A stretch of DNA of 64,000 nt from Elsinoe arachidis (Eukaryota; Ascomycota; Dothideomycetes; Myriangiales; Elsinoaceae): NCBI GenBank assembly GCA_013372555.1, contig JAAPAX010000008.1:1674001-1738000 (forward strand), given 5' to 3'. Below are positions 35,523 to 44,817 of the stretch, piece after piece. Numbering within the stretch: position 1 is the stretch's first letter; every line of letters begins with the position of its first letter. Below the pieces are notes generated by a model. It saw nothing but the letters and a program-made list of their open reading frames with translations. It ran no database searches and was not told the DNA's origin. The translations under genes were made by a program, and so were the position numbers.

Positions 35523-36605
35523 CTACGCAACAGGACTCCAGGGCATGGGAACCAGCACGCGACTCTTCATGGTCTGAATGAGAGGGACAGTCTTGTGCAC
35601 AGTCTCTCCCCAGCCAGAAACATTCCAGCTCTGCTCGCGACGTGCACGACGCTCCTCCAAATCGGCGAATTGCCAGAGATGATGCACAGTGTTGAGGTCG
35701 CCAATCTGTACAAACCAAGCACCGACGCCCTCCATAACCTCGCGACGGGCCTGAAGACCTTTGCGCCAATGGGTCTCCCATTCCAGTAGGTTGCCAGGGT
35801 GAAGTGTGTAGGATCGAAGCTCAAAGACACCTCCTAGCTGACGTGGTGAGACCGTTGGCCAGAACGAGAATTCCTGCATGAGTGACGTCTTCTTCGAGTG
35901 GATGAGCGATTTGAGTCTGTGGTCGAAGTCGGGGAACTCAGGGTGGTACTGGATTGAATGCAATGAAGCGTGGTATCCTTGGTAGCGCTGGTACTCCCAG
36001 ATGTGCACTGGAACCTGTTAGCCTAAGCAAGCCAGCGGGAAGTAGAAAGAGGCTGACCGAAGGTATCACAGTCTCCCACCTCAGTCCTCCAGCTCCCAAC
36101 TAGGTTGACCTTGTTCTCGGGCATGTTGGCCATCTTCGGGTACCATGATCCAACCAGTTCCACGTATTCGTCGACTTTATCCGGCTTGACCTCATGAAAC
36201 ACTATGCTGTGAACGTACTTGCCGCGTGCGAGGACCTGACTGAAGCTGCGTTCAATGTCCTTGTCAAGCTGACGACCTTCGGGAGTGCCGTAGATGAGAT
36301 TCGAGAAACGTCCTGCTTTCTTGTCACCTCCGTCCTTGGCCATAGCTGCCTCGCCTGAGAGTAATTAGTCCATGTCATCATACTACACCACCTGTTGTCC
36401 TACGCTCAGCCTGCTCCCTACGAGCGGCAGCATCTGCTTGCTCCTGCCTCCATTTCTGCTGTCTTGCGTCGAACTCTGGTCCTTTGTCTGGTTCAATGTC
36501 GGATATCGAGGGCGCTCTGGCTGACAATGCTGGACGGAAAGAGGAGAAGGCTCGGCGTGATGAGGTGTGAAGCGACAGGCGGGGTATGAATTGTTTCAGT
36601 GACAT
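35523..36605 (-). CDS. NIPSNAP-family mitochondrial protein
   Basis: Exons (minus) 36,605-36,392, 36,354-36,058 and 36,007-35,523 give 331 residues. MSLKQFIPRLSLHTSSRRAF at 36,605 is a typical Arg/Ser-rich mitochondrial presequence; the frame also has an ATG 75 bases further up. A charged helix (EFDARQQKWRQEQADAAARREQAERR) follows. The first NIPSNAP/ferredoxin-like repeat contains KYVHSIVFHEVKPDKVDEYVELV and LVGSWRTEVGDCDTF. Splicing rebuilds CDTFVHIWEYQRYQGYHASL. The second repeat contains FELRSYTLHPGNLLEWETHWRKG and VHHLWQFADLEERRARREQSW. NIPSNAPs are mitochondrial matrix or membrane-associated proteins of incompletely known role. The first intron would be only 37 bp (GTGGTG...CTCAG), although phase and the in-frame stop in the unspliced reading require it. 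Confidence 0.88.
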
Positions 36606-36967
36606 TTCGACTGTCGTGTGAGGTTGTCTCGCTAGTTGTGAAGTTGCTTGTCGAAGCAAGAAAGTGGTATTGCAGCACAAAACGGTAGTGAAGCGTCCTA
36701 AGAGTCGAGTGGAGCAAGTGTGGGTAGATTACGTGCAATACAAATGTACTCCGCACCACAGAGATGGTTGAGGGATGGAGAGAGCTTGGAGGTACTTTGG
36801 TACAACCTGGACAAACAGAAGGCGGAGGTCTAAGCTCCACCCAAATCGCGGGGAAGCGAAACTCAATTTAGGACGGTCTTGGCACGTTCAATCTTCGCTT
36901 CGAGATACGAGCTTCGATTAAATGCTCATCAACACATAATTCCCAGAGCTTCGCCGTCACACCGTTC
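36606..36967. promoter_or_regulatory. Region between divergent NIPSNAP and 36,968 genes
   Basis: 362 bp hold both promoters. No clear TATA box; nothing else is identified. Confidence 0.4.
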
Positions 36968-39163
36968 ATGCCATGCGGAGCAAGTACGAGCAGGCGTATT
37001 GCGCGTACTGCTGTCAGCTCCAGCAAGGGCCTCTGGATCACTGACGATGCCCTGGACCACGCCTTCAATGGTTTCTTTCGCATTCATGGACATCAACATC
37101 GCAGACATGGGTGCAACGTGCCTGGACCATTGGAAGCGAGGAGGAGACAGGGAAAGAGACGGATGGGTCTTGCGACTTCTTTCAATCCGCCCACGAGCTC
37201 TGTCTGGCCGGATCTGCGAAGCATATTCAGAGTGGGATCCCTGTTCGACAGCCGACCGGTTGACAGTCGATGGACGTGGACCGCACCAACTCCGCGACAG
37301 GGTGAGGGGCTCACAAGTGGTGAGATGCTAAGAAGGCCTGCTGCAGTCCGAGACCGAAGCATCAAAGAGCCGGCATCAATACCAGATTGCAAAAACTTGG
37401 AGGAAATCCGCACTCTGTACTGGCAGACTTGCCCACTCGGTGAGGACGCAATAAGGTTCACAAACGAAGCGCTTGACCATTATTTCATGTTGGTCCGAAA
37501 GCATGCGTCGGGACAAAAGGTGCGAAGGAGGAAGAAGAATGAGCCAGAGCTGATCGAGCTGCTGAGAAGTGAGGTCAACGATGCCCAGAGTCGGAGCATG
37601 CAGCGGGTATTTACATGGCTGGCCACCCAGAACACTAACTCGAATGCCTATCTTCGCGAGTTGTTGCGAGGGGTGCTCCAACTTGCAATCGACAAATTCG
37701 AAATGGACGTACTGGATGCGCCGGAGATGACACAGATTGTCGAAACACTATGTCAAGGACTCTCGTCTGGGCGGTACGATTTGCATAAGCTCCCCAGATT
37801 GTATGCCAGTCTCATGGGCTTGAAAGATTGCGTGCTGGCCCGGCTAAAGATCGAGCCTGACGATGCGCAATTATCACGTCTAGCGGGCAGCCTTCACGAC
37901 TTCTGCAGACTCTCCCTCACAAAGACTAGATGGATCACCTGGTTGGGTTTCACAGCGCGATTACCTCCAGCGCTCAAGGTCAAATATACGGCGAGCATTG
38001 TGGGCAAACTGATTGCTACCGTGCGCAGAGATGTCGCTCAGAGGCCGCAGGGCGGCAATGTTGCATCGATAGCTTCTGGAGCATTTGCTGCTGCCAGTCG
38101 AAACCAGCTTGACTGGCAATGGTGGGCGGACGTGTGTGAGAGAGTCACCGCTATTCTGCTCCATGAGCGAGAGAGCGTGAAGATTCCTCGACGCTGGCTT
38201 GATTCTCTTCGCGACGCGGCAGCTCAGCAATCGGCAGATGATGGATGTCAGGCGCTGATGAGCCGGGTCGACGATTCCATTCGGAACTTTCACCTTGAGT
38301 CCACTTCGGAGGCCGTGGATGACACTTCTGAGGCTTTGATCAATTCGGCTCAAGACTCTCCCCAAATACCCAAGTCTGTGGTTGTCACGGCGTGGTCTCA
38401 CAGCTCACAAGTTGCGACGGCGCTGATTCACAAGCACTTGGCGGAGGACAATGTCTGGTCGGCGAAATGGACATTCGACAGATCTAAAGCAGTGAAACCG
38501 TCTCGCTGCAAAGATCTCTTCTCGGCAATGGTAGCCAAGGGTCACGACCAATCAGGCACATACCTTGAGATCCTTCGGCGGCCAGAGACGACACCATTAG
38601 AGAGTATCGATGGCCGATGTAAAGCTTCTGAAGCATTGTCGGATGTCAGGATTCGAATGGTCGAGAATCTGGCCACGGAAATTTCGCTCAGTGACAAGAT
38701 TCTCGATGGTCGAGCACTTCGGATGACCTGGAGGCTTTTCCAGTATCTGCGCAATCATTCCGCTCCGATTGGGGTCCAGATGGTGAGAGCGTTGGTCAGA
38801 ACCAGTATAATCAGATACCTCAGCCATGATGCCAGAATTCGCCACCAGAGAACAGATCGGATACTCCAACTAGTGAAGGAGGTGGAAGGAGACAAAGTTG
38901 CGCAGCTTCTTCAGACCATGATCATCGATTGGCAGCTTCTCATTGATCAGCGACTGCTGACGGAGCAAGTGAAGAAGCATCCACTGCAGGAGACAGGTAG
39001 ATCGCATGCACCACAAGCGAGGCCCGTCATCCGAGCCTTTGCTATCGATACTCGGAAAGGTCCTGTAATTAGACAGCGGAGACCGAGGTTCTCATACAGA
39101 ATCCGCTCACGCATGACTAAAGTACGACACCGAGACTCCAGGGTCAATGTACATATAGAATAG
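36968..39163 (+). CDS. Hypothetical protein, 731 residues, possibly mitochondrial
   Basis: A single long open frame starting MPCGASTSRRIARTAVSSSKG. The N-terminus is rich in Arg and Ser and poor in acid residues, consistent with a mitochondrial presequence. The body from about residue 130 is alpha-helical-looking with regularly spaced Leu and Arg, recurring segments such as LYASLMGLKDCVLARLKI and AKWTFDRSKAVKPSRCKDLFSAMVAKGH, and no enzyme motif. The layout is reminiscent of helical-repeat organelle RNA-processing proteins, but I cannot find clear pentatricopeptide motifs, so this is only a suggestion. The C-terminus is very basic. The first 110 codons look less conserved, and the true start could be downstream. 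It is divergent to the NIPSNAP gene. Confidence 0.7.
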   Translation: MPCGASTSRRIARTAVSSSKGLWITDDALDHAFNGFFRIHGHQHRRHGCNVPGPLEARRRQGKRRMGLATSFNPPTSSVWPDLRSIFRVGSLFDSRPVDSRWTWTAPTPRQGEGLTSGEMLRRPAAVRDRSIKEPASIPDCKNLEEIRTLYWQTCPLGEDAIRFTNEALDHYFMLVRKHASGQKVRRRKKNEPELIELLRSEVNDAQSRSMQRVFTWLATQNTNSNAYLRELLRGVLQLAIDKFEMDVLDAPEMTQIVETLCQGLSSGRYDLHKLPRLYASLMGLKDCVLARLKIEPDDAQLSRLAGSLHDFCRLSLTKTRWITWLGFTARLPPALKVKYTASIVGKLIATVRRDVAQRPQGGNVASIASGAFAAASRNQLDWQWWADVCERVTAILLHERESVKIPRRWLDSLRDAAAQQSADDGCQALMSRVDDSIRNFHLESTSEAVDDTSEALINSAQDSPQIPKSVVVTAWSHSSQVATALIHKHLAEDNVWSAKWTFDRSKAVKPSRCKDLFSAMVAKGHDQSGTYLEILRRPETTPLESIDGRCKASEALSDVRIRMVENLATEISLSDKILDGRALRMTWRLFQYLRNHSAPIGVQMVRALVRTSIIRYLSHDARIRHQRTDRILQLVKEVEGDKVAQLLQTMIIDWQLLIDQRLLTEQVKKHPLQETGRSHAPQARPVIRAFAIDTRKGPVIRQRRPRFSYRIRSRMTKVRHRDSRVNVHIE

Positions 39164-39322
39164 AAGGAAGATAATAGATGACCATGTAAGCATGAGTTCC
39201 GCCCTTGCCTAGCCTGAAAGAGTAATTACGGTGTCGATATTTCTTGGAAGCTGACAAAAGCGATAAGATGAGAAGCATTGGCATGTCAGCAAATGTTGTA
39301 CCAAACGCAATGTGTCCAGGAG

Positions 39323-39330
39323 TATAAAAA
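39323..39330 (+). promoter_or_regulatory. TATA box
   Basis: TATAAAAA 73 bp before the ATG at 39,396, with a short leader containing CACCACAATG. A clear TATA box is rare in this window and suggests the downstream gene is inducible. Confidence 0.5.
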
Positions 39331-39395
39331 CACCAGTCAGGAAGAGATAGTGGTCGCAGGTATTTCAACATCCTCAAAGTAAGGACAACACCACA

Positions 39396-39824
39396 ATGTC
39401 ATTCCCAGCTCCCAACCCCGAGGGCGGCTTCACCCTCGTCGTGAATGTCACAGTCAAGCCAGATCAGGTCGACGAATTCCTGAAGCATTTCTACGAGGCA
39501 TTTGAGAAGGTTTCAGCAGAACCAGAGTGCCTGTCCTTTGAGGTCTTCCGCTACCAAGACGAGCCCAACCATTTCAAGTGGGTAGAGAACTGGGGCAAGA
39601 GCAAGGAATGGTTCTTCGAGGTGAGCCGATCCCGGGAGATGTTCTGCCCGATGTCGGTGGTGCTGACATCCATCTCCTACCAGCATCAAATCACAAAGCC
39701 TTACATGAAACCATACGTCGAAGCTACTGACCCTCTCTTCATCGGCGAGAAGAAATTGGAGATACTCGAGCGATTTGGTGGAGAATGGGCGAGGTCGAAG
39801 GAGGGTGTCTATAAGCAGTCTTGA
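39396..39824 (+). CDS. Small antibiotic-biosynthesis-monooxygenase (ABM) fold protein
   Basis: Exons 39,396-39,620 and 39,684-39,824 give 121 residues. The protein has the dimeric ferredoxin-like ABM pattern: GGFTLVVNVTVKPDQVDEFL, then CLSFEVFRYQDEPNHFKWVENW and, after splicing, EWFFEHQITKPYMKPYVEA. These proteins are small monooxygenases or heme/quinol-handling enzymes; here the role is unknown. The 63-bp intron (GTGAGC...TACCAG) is a multiple of three and contains no stop, so an unspliced mRNA would encode a 142-residue protein. Splicing is preferred because it places EHQITKPY where the family has it. No signal peptide. Confidence 0.8.
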   Translation: MSFPAPNPEGGFTLVVNVTVKPDQVDEFLKHFYEAFEKVSAEPECLSFEVFRYQDEPNHFKWVENWGKSKEWFFEVSRSREMFCPMSVVLTSISYQHQITKPYMKPYVEATDPLFIGEKKLEILERFGGEWARSKEGVYKQS

Positions 39825-40146
39825 AGCAGGATGGGACAGCAATCAGTGCTAAGCATGGATGCCAATACGAGCTTATAAAGGTTAGGCAAAATCAACTCAT
39901 GTTGCACAGGACCACGATCCTATCAAGATGCAAGTGCGTGTCACGCTTCCATATGTATCTGTACCGAGGAGCAACAGGGACATGCAGATCCCGTGGGGCA
40001 TCTGCCGTGGGATCCTTGCGGCGGATGAGGTGGTGCCACTCGAGAGCTCCCATTTATCGAAGCGGCAGCCCCTACCAGGTTTGATATCTAGATTCACTTC
40101 CCTTCCATTCGACTTTTCTGCAAGACATTGTCGTCGAACAGCTATC

Positions 40147-43100
40147 ATGCCTGAAGATACTGACCACTTCTCGGAGCTAGCCGCCCATGGCAGAGACCCT
40201 GTGCCTGCCCAGCCAGTCGTGACAAATGCATCTGTACCACCTACCGGTACCACGGGTTGCTGTGGCAAGACAAACACCAATCATTCTGCCCAGGAACCCG
40301 ACATTCTGACACGTTTGACTGCTGGCAACGACTGCGAACCAACTTGCTGCGAGAAGGAAGACGGGCCTCACTGCGACGATGATTGTGTCAAAGCATACGC
40401 CACTCTCGAATGTCACACAAGCTCTCATGCCGACCCTGAGCACGAGCAGCCAACCGATGGCCACTGCACCAGCCACTTGCAGTCTGCGATCAAGCGCTAC
40501 GAGCAGCTGCTGATGGATGCCCACTGCTTATGCAAGTCTGTGCTGTCCTACTCGATGATCCACTGCTGCGGCTCGGATGCTGGGTACATGCTGCTTCCTC
40601 CTGTGCCCGCCAGTCGCGGTAGTAGCGAGACAGGTAGTTTCAGATCCAGCCTCTATCGGCGCACTGCAGGCAAAGCTCGACCGCTCAACAAGAAGCAGAG
40701 CAGGACTTCTTCCTCCGACAAAATCGCTCCTGCATGCTGCGAGAAGACCGCTTCTGACGGAGCTAACCACGAAGGCTCACTGAATGAGAAAGGGGGAGGT
40801 GAACAAGAAGACGGCGGTGAGGAGATGTTCAAGTGGCGTCATGGTCGACACGGAGGAAAAGGGTGTTGTGACAAGCATGGCCGTGTCAAGGATCACGATG
40901 TTGAAGCAGGCATTTCCGAGGATTCCTGCTGCGATACTACCTCTACGTTGGAAAAGGTTGGAACCAAGTTGGACGTTAGACACTGCTGCAGGCACGATGC
41001 AGGCACGACCTCCCTGACTGACCTGGAGAAGAAGACCGCTCTACATGACAGCCAGCCTGATGGGAAACACGATGGACTAGCAAATGTCACACCTTTCATC
41101 CGGTCCAGAGACACTTCTCGTGTTGACGATAAGAACCCCATCCAGATCGAGACATGCAAGTCCGAGTGCTGCTCAGATGGACCAGCTGACGCCTGTAACG
41201 ACCGCATTGCCGGTCCTGTCCGACAAATCCGTAGATTTTCTATCAACGAAGCAGGTCCCACCGGCGACGCCGAGCAAGCAGGACACTTGGAACATGTCCT
41301 ACTCAACGTCCAAGGTATGACTTGCACTGGATGTGAGAACAAGCTCATCAGGGCTCTGGAGTCCACTCCTGGCGTCTCTAATATCAAGACGTCTTTTCTC
41401 AATTCTCGTGCCGACTTTGACCTTGACGAAGCCATCACCAAAGCCGAGGATCTTGCCAGGCGAGTCCATACCATGACTGGCTTTCAAGTCGCCAGACTGC
41501 AAAGCACACATCAAAGTATTGATGTGGTCATGGAAAAGAGCAAGGCTAGAGGACTGATGCTGAAGTGCATACCTGGGCTGGTAGATGTCAGCATCTCCGA
41601 CAAGAAGACTGCCAGACTTACCTACGACCCTGAGGTAATTGGTGCTCGCCGTCTCCTGGACATGGCATGTGGTGGGCCTGGTAGTCTTGCACCACCAAAG
41701 CCAAGCACAGCACTTCTCGACTCGAAGAAGCTCTTGAGGACTATGGGCTGGAAAACGCTGGTCGCCACCATTCTCACCATTCCAGTCGTGGTCCTCGCAT
41801 GGGCGCCGACTGGAGTCGCTGAGAAGACCGTATCCATTGTCTCCTTGGTCTTGGCCACTTTTGTTCAGGGCATTGCCATTACAGAGTTCTACAAGAACGC
41901 CTTCCGTGCTTTCTGGCATGACCGCTCTGTCGAGCTTGACACACTGGTAGTGATTAGCATCACTGCAGCCTACATCTACTCGGTCGTGGCCTTTGGCTTC
42001 CTCATGGTGAATCGACCACTTGACACAAAAGAGTTCTTCGAGACGAGCACGCTCTTGATCAGCTTGGTCCTTCTGGGTCGCTTGATAGCCACATACGCAC
42101 GCACTCGCGCTGTCAAGGCTGTGTCAATGCGATCCCTCCAATCGACTACAGCTATGCTCATTGTGGAGAAGGAGGGTCACCGCGAGATCGACGCCAGATT
42201 GCTCGAGTACGGAGACTGCTTTCTCGTCCAACCCCACTCTCGCATTCCAACTGACGGCAAGGTCGTTGACGGTCGCGGCGAAGTGGACGAATCAATGCTC
42301 ACTGGCGAGAGTATGCCTGTGCTAAAGTCTGTCGGGGACGATCTCGTCGCTGGGACAATCAACGGCGATGGCACCTTGAAAGCTCGATTGACTCGTCTAC
42401 CGGGCAAAAACACCGTCACTGACATCGCTGAGCTCGTCGAACAGGCCAACAGTGCTAAGCCCAAGGTCCAGGACCTAGCGGATCGGGTAGCATCTTGGTT
42501 CATCCCGGTAGTTGTCTTTCTTGCCATCGTCACCTTCGCAGTCCAGATCGCAGCGAGCGTTAGACTTAGAGATCAGATTCCAGGCGCTGCCGCCGGGACT
42601 GCCATCTCTTATGCCATCGCTGTCTTGGCCGTCTCCTGCCCTTGCGCTCTTGGTCTAGCTGTTCCCATGGTCCTTGTGATCACGGGTGGTGTAGCTGCTC
42701 GCTCTGGAGTGATCATCAAGTCCAGTGAGGCCACTGAGAGATCATGGCAGATTACAGATGCGGTGTTCGACAAGACTGGGACCTTGACCATGCCCGATCT
42801 TGAGGTGACAGACGAGCATATCCTTGGTTCTGACGCTGATCATGCAAGGGCAGTTGCTTTGGCGCTTACGAAAGGCAATAAACATCCGGTGTCTACCAGT
42901 GTAGCCCGTCACCTGGGAGATAGTATCAAGTCCAAGGTTGAAGCACAGGATATCAAAGTCATCCCTGGTTGCGGCGTCGAAGCCATGGTCGGCGGCACCG
43001 TCGTCAAAGCAGGAAATCCATCCTGGCTGTCTTTCACCAACCACGACATTGTCCGCACCCTGGCCGCCTCAGGCAAGACCGTCTTGTGTATCACCCAGGC

Positions 43101-43797
43101 TGGTAGTTTGATTGCGGTATACGGTCTGAAGACAACTCTACGTCCGGAAGCAGCCGATCTGATCGAAGCTCTACAGCGCCGCAATATTGACGTCCACCTC
43201 ATCTCCGGCGACACCTCCCTCGCAGTCCAGACCTGTGCCGAGACTTTGGGCATCCCACTCGCAAACGTTCGCTCTCGCTGCACGCCAGCCGAAAAGCAGA
43301 CTTACGTGCTCGGCCTCTCAGCTCTCCCCTGCGGTACCTCCTGCGACGACCTCACCATCGACGACCACGACGACCACGACCACCATCACAGCGATGAACG
43401 CCATCCTCATCCCAGCAGCGCTCACCCCGTCTCTGTGGCACGTAAAGTCCTCTTCGTAGGCGACGGCACCAACGACGCCATCGCCCTCTCCTCGTCCTTC
43501 GTCGGCGTCCAAATCGGGACAGCAAGCGACGTCGTCTCGTCCACTGCCTACGTGAGTCTGCTGGGATCGCTCAACGGCATCATCTACCTTCTCGATGTGA
43601 GCAAGGCTGCATATCGCCGTATTGTGTTCAACTTTGTCTGGGCGGCGGTGTATAATGTCTTTGCCATTTTGTTGGCGGCTGGGGCGTTTGTGAGGGTCAG
43701 GATCGAGCCGAGGTGGGCTGGGTTGGGGGAGATTGTGAGTGTGTTGCCGGTGGTGGTCGCCGCGGTGACGATGAGGAGGTGGAGGAGGGAGGTGTAG
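40147..43797 (+). CDS. P1B-type heavy-metal ATPase with Cys-rich N-terminus (Pca1/CrpA-like)
   Basis: A single exon; the frame opens at 39,928, but MPEDTD at 40,147 is the likely start (1,216 residues). The first 370 residues are soluble and hold at least eight Cys-Cys or CxxC-type sites (TGCCGK, PTCCEK, IHCCGS, PACCEK, KGCCDK, DSCCDT, RHCCRH, SECCSD). A heavy-metal-associated domain with GMTCTGC follows at 390-396, then a second domain lacking the Cys pair. The membrane part has the metal-site motif SCPCALG (Cys 831 and 833), an actuator loop with LTGESMP, phosphorylation motif DKTGT (Asp 875), HPVST and GDGTND (1,105). A His/Asp-rich insert lies before GDGTND at about 1,070-1,092. CPC pumps export Cu(I) or Cd(II) from the cytosol. 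The last helix lacks the usual MxxSS of Cu pumps, so cadmium export as in yeast Pca1 is possible. Confidence 0.92.
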   Translation: MPEDTDHFSELAAHGRDPVPAQPVVTNASVPPTGTTGCCGKTNTNHSAQEPDILTRLTAGNDCEPTCCEKEDGPHCDDDCVKAYATLECHTSSHADPEHEQPTDGHCTSHLQSAIKRYEQLLMDAHCLCKSVLSYSMIHCCGSDAGYMLLPPVPASRGSSETGSFRSSLYRRTAGKARPLNKKQSRTSSSDKIAPACCEKTASDGANHEGSLNEKGGGEQEDGGEEMFKWRHGRHGGKGCCDKHGRVKDHDVEAGISEDSCCDTTSTLEKVGTKLDVRHCCRHDAGTTSLTDLEKKTALHDSQPDGKHDGLANVTPFIRSRDTSRVDDKNPIQIETCKSECCSDGPADACNDRIAGPVRQIRRFSINEAGPTGDAEQAGHLEHVLLNVQGMTCTGCENKLIRALESTPGVSNIKTSFLNSRADFDLDEAITKAEDLARRVHTMTGFQVARLQSTHQSIDVVMEKSKARGLMLKCIPGLVDVSISDKKTARLTYDPEVIGARRLLDMACGGPGSLAPPKPSTALLDSKKLLRTMGWKTLVATILTIPVVVLAWAPTGVAEKTVSIVSLVLATFVQGIAITEFYKNAFRAFWHDRSVELDTLVVISITAAYIYSVVAFGFLMVNRPLDTKEFFETSTLLISLVLLGRLIATYARTRAVKAVSMRSLQSTTAMLIVEKEGHREIDARLLEYGDCFLVQPHSRIPTDGKVVDGRGEVDESMLTGESMPVLKSVGDDLVAGTINGDGTLKARLTRLPGKNTVTDIAELVEQANSAKPKVQDLADRVASWFIPVVVFLAIVTFAVQIAASVRLRDQIPGAAAGTAISYAIAVLAVSCPCALGLAVPMVLVITGGVAARSGVIIKSSEATERSWQITDAVFDKTGTLTMPDLEVTDEHILGSDADHARAVALALTKGNKHPVSTSVARHLGDSIKSKVEAQDIKVIPGCGVEAMVGGTVVKAGNPSWLSFTNHDIVRTLAASGKTVLCITQAGSLIAVYGLKTTLRPEAADLIEALQRRNIDVHLISGDTSLAVQTCAETLGIPLANVRSRCTPAEKQTYVLGLSALPCGTSCDDLTIDDHDDHDHHHSDERHPHPSSAHPVSVARKVLFVGDGTNDAIALSSSFVGVQIGTASDVVSSTAYVSLLGSLNGIIYLLDVSKAAYRRIVFNFVWAAVYNVFAILLAAGAFVRVRIEPRWAGLGEIVSVLPVVVAAVTMRRWRREV

Positions 43798-44037
43798 GGG
43801 GTGAACGGGTTGGTTGTAAGGGTGGAGGCGAAGGGGTGGAGGGATGGGCTGTCGCTCGTTTGACTTCGTCCATGGTGCATGGTCGTTCAAGGCACTACCT
43901 TGTGTGTTTTTCTTATGATGTCGACATCTCGAGATGATCCATATAGTCTATTTTGATTCTTATATACATAGTCTTCATGATCTGAATGCAATAAACCACG
44001 CTGCCCCTACCACGGGAGCAGTCTGGGCTTTGACCAC

Positions 44038-44043
44038 CACGTG
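44038..44043. promoter_or_regulatory. CACGTG box 1
   Basis: A perfect CACGTG 775 bp before the phosphatase ATG. Pho4 of yeast and NUC-1 of Neurospora bind CACGTG to switch on phosphatases under phosphate limitation. Confidence 0.4.
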
Positions 44044-44155
44044 ACCCTTTCTTCATTTGACGGCAGCGCTCTGGACCTTCATACAACCATATACTATCGA
44101 CAAGGCCGCTCTCTATCGATCAATTTAATAATCTTGTCAAAACCGATAGATCAGA

Positions 44156-44161
44156 CACGTG
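44156..44161. promoter_or_regulatory. CACGTG box 2
   Basis: A second perfect CACGTG, 118 bp from the first and 657 bp before the phosphatase ATG. It is preceded by GATAGATC, part of a short inverted repeat with TATCGATC near 44,114. Confidence 0.4.
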
Positions 44162-44817
44162 CAAATCACCGCATATCTCCTTGTACGCTATCTGTCTGGT
44201 CCGCATCCTAACGGGCCACGCACCATACCGTCAAGCAGATCTCCGAAGCTGTATCTAACATTTTCTATTTATCTTTACGAAGGATCAAGCATCCGACATA
44301 CGACTCACCGTACCTACACGCGGCATTACTGTCGATCCTTACCATTCCAACACCTCGTCGCCCAGGCTCCGCCGCCCTCCCAAGCCCCACTGATCTCCCC
44401 TCCGCCTTCTCCATCCAGCAAACCCCCACCAAATCGAACTATAACACCGCCTCTTAAGCAGCTATTTCCTACCAGGACCAACATCTTCCCTCTCCTTGTC
44501 AGCTCCCGTACAAGGCTTGTCAGTCCTTAGCATTCCTTGCGAGCGGGCCAATGACACGAGTGCAGAGCAAGGCGTGGTACTTATGCTTCGCTCGCCTGGA
44601 CGTTTTAATCTACGAATTTTCGGTCTTGTGGCGTGGAAGGAAGAGTGCCTGCCTTTTTGGAGAGCAGCATGCGAGGCGTGCAGGTGATTATCGGTTGTGA
44701 GCTTGCGGGTGGTGATGGGTGGTGGCGAGGAGAGGTAGGTAGATACTGGAGGTAGGACTTAAAGAGGCAATAGGCTGGTTTTCCGAAGAGATCAGTATCT
44801 TCCGGCGCTACTACAAC

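Larger units (their letters stand above)
43798..44817. other. Intergenic, upstream of the PhoD-type phosphatase
   Basis: 1,020 bp hold the 3' flank of the ATPase gene and the promoter of the phosphatase. Two perfect CACGTG boxes (44,038 and 44,156) are present. The sequence around 44,330-44,460 is C-rich with long runs of CCTCC, CACC and CCCC. ORFs here are weak and lack domains. Confidence 0.5.

Noticed and set aside
40147..43797. A copper-specific call for the P1B ATPase
   Set aside because: CPC supports Cu or Cd, but the final-helix MxxSS of copper pumps is missing, so metal specificity is left open.
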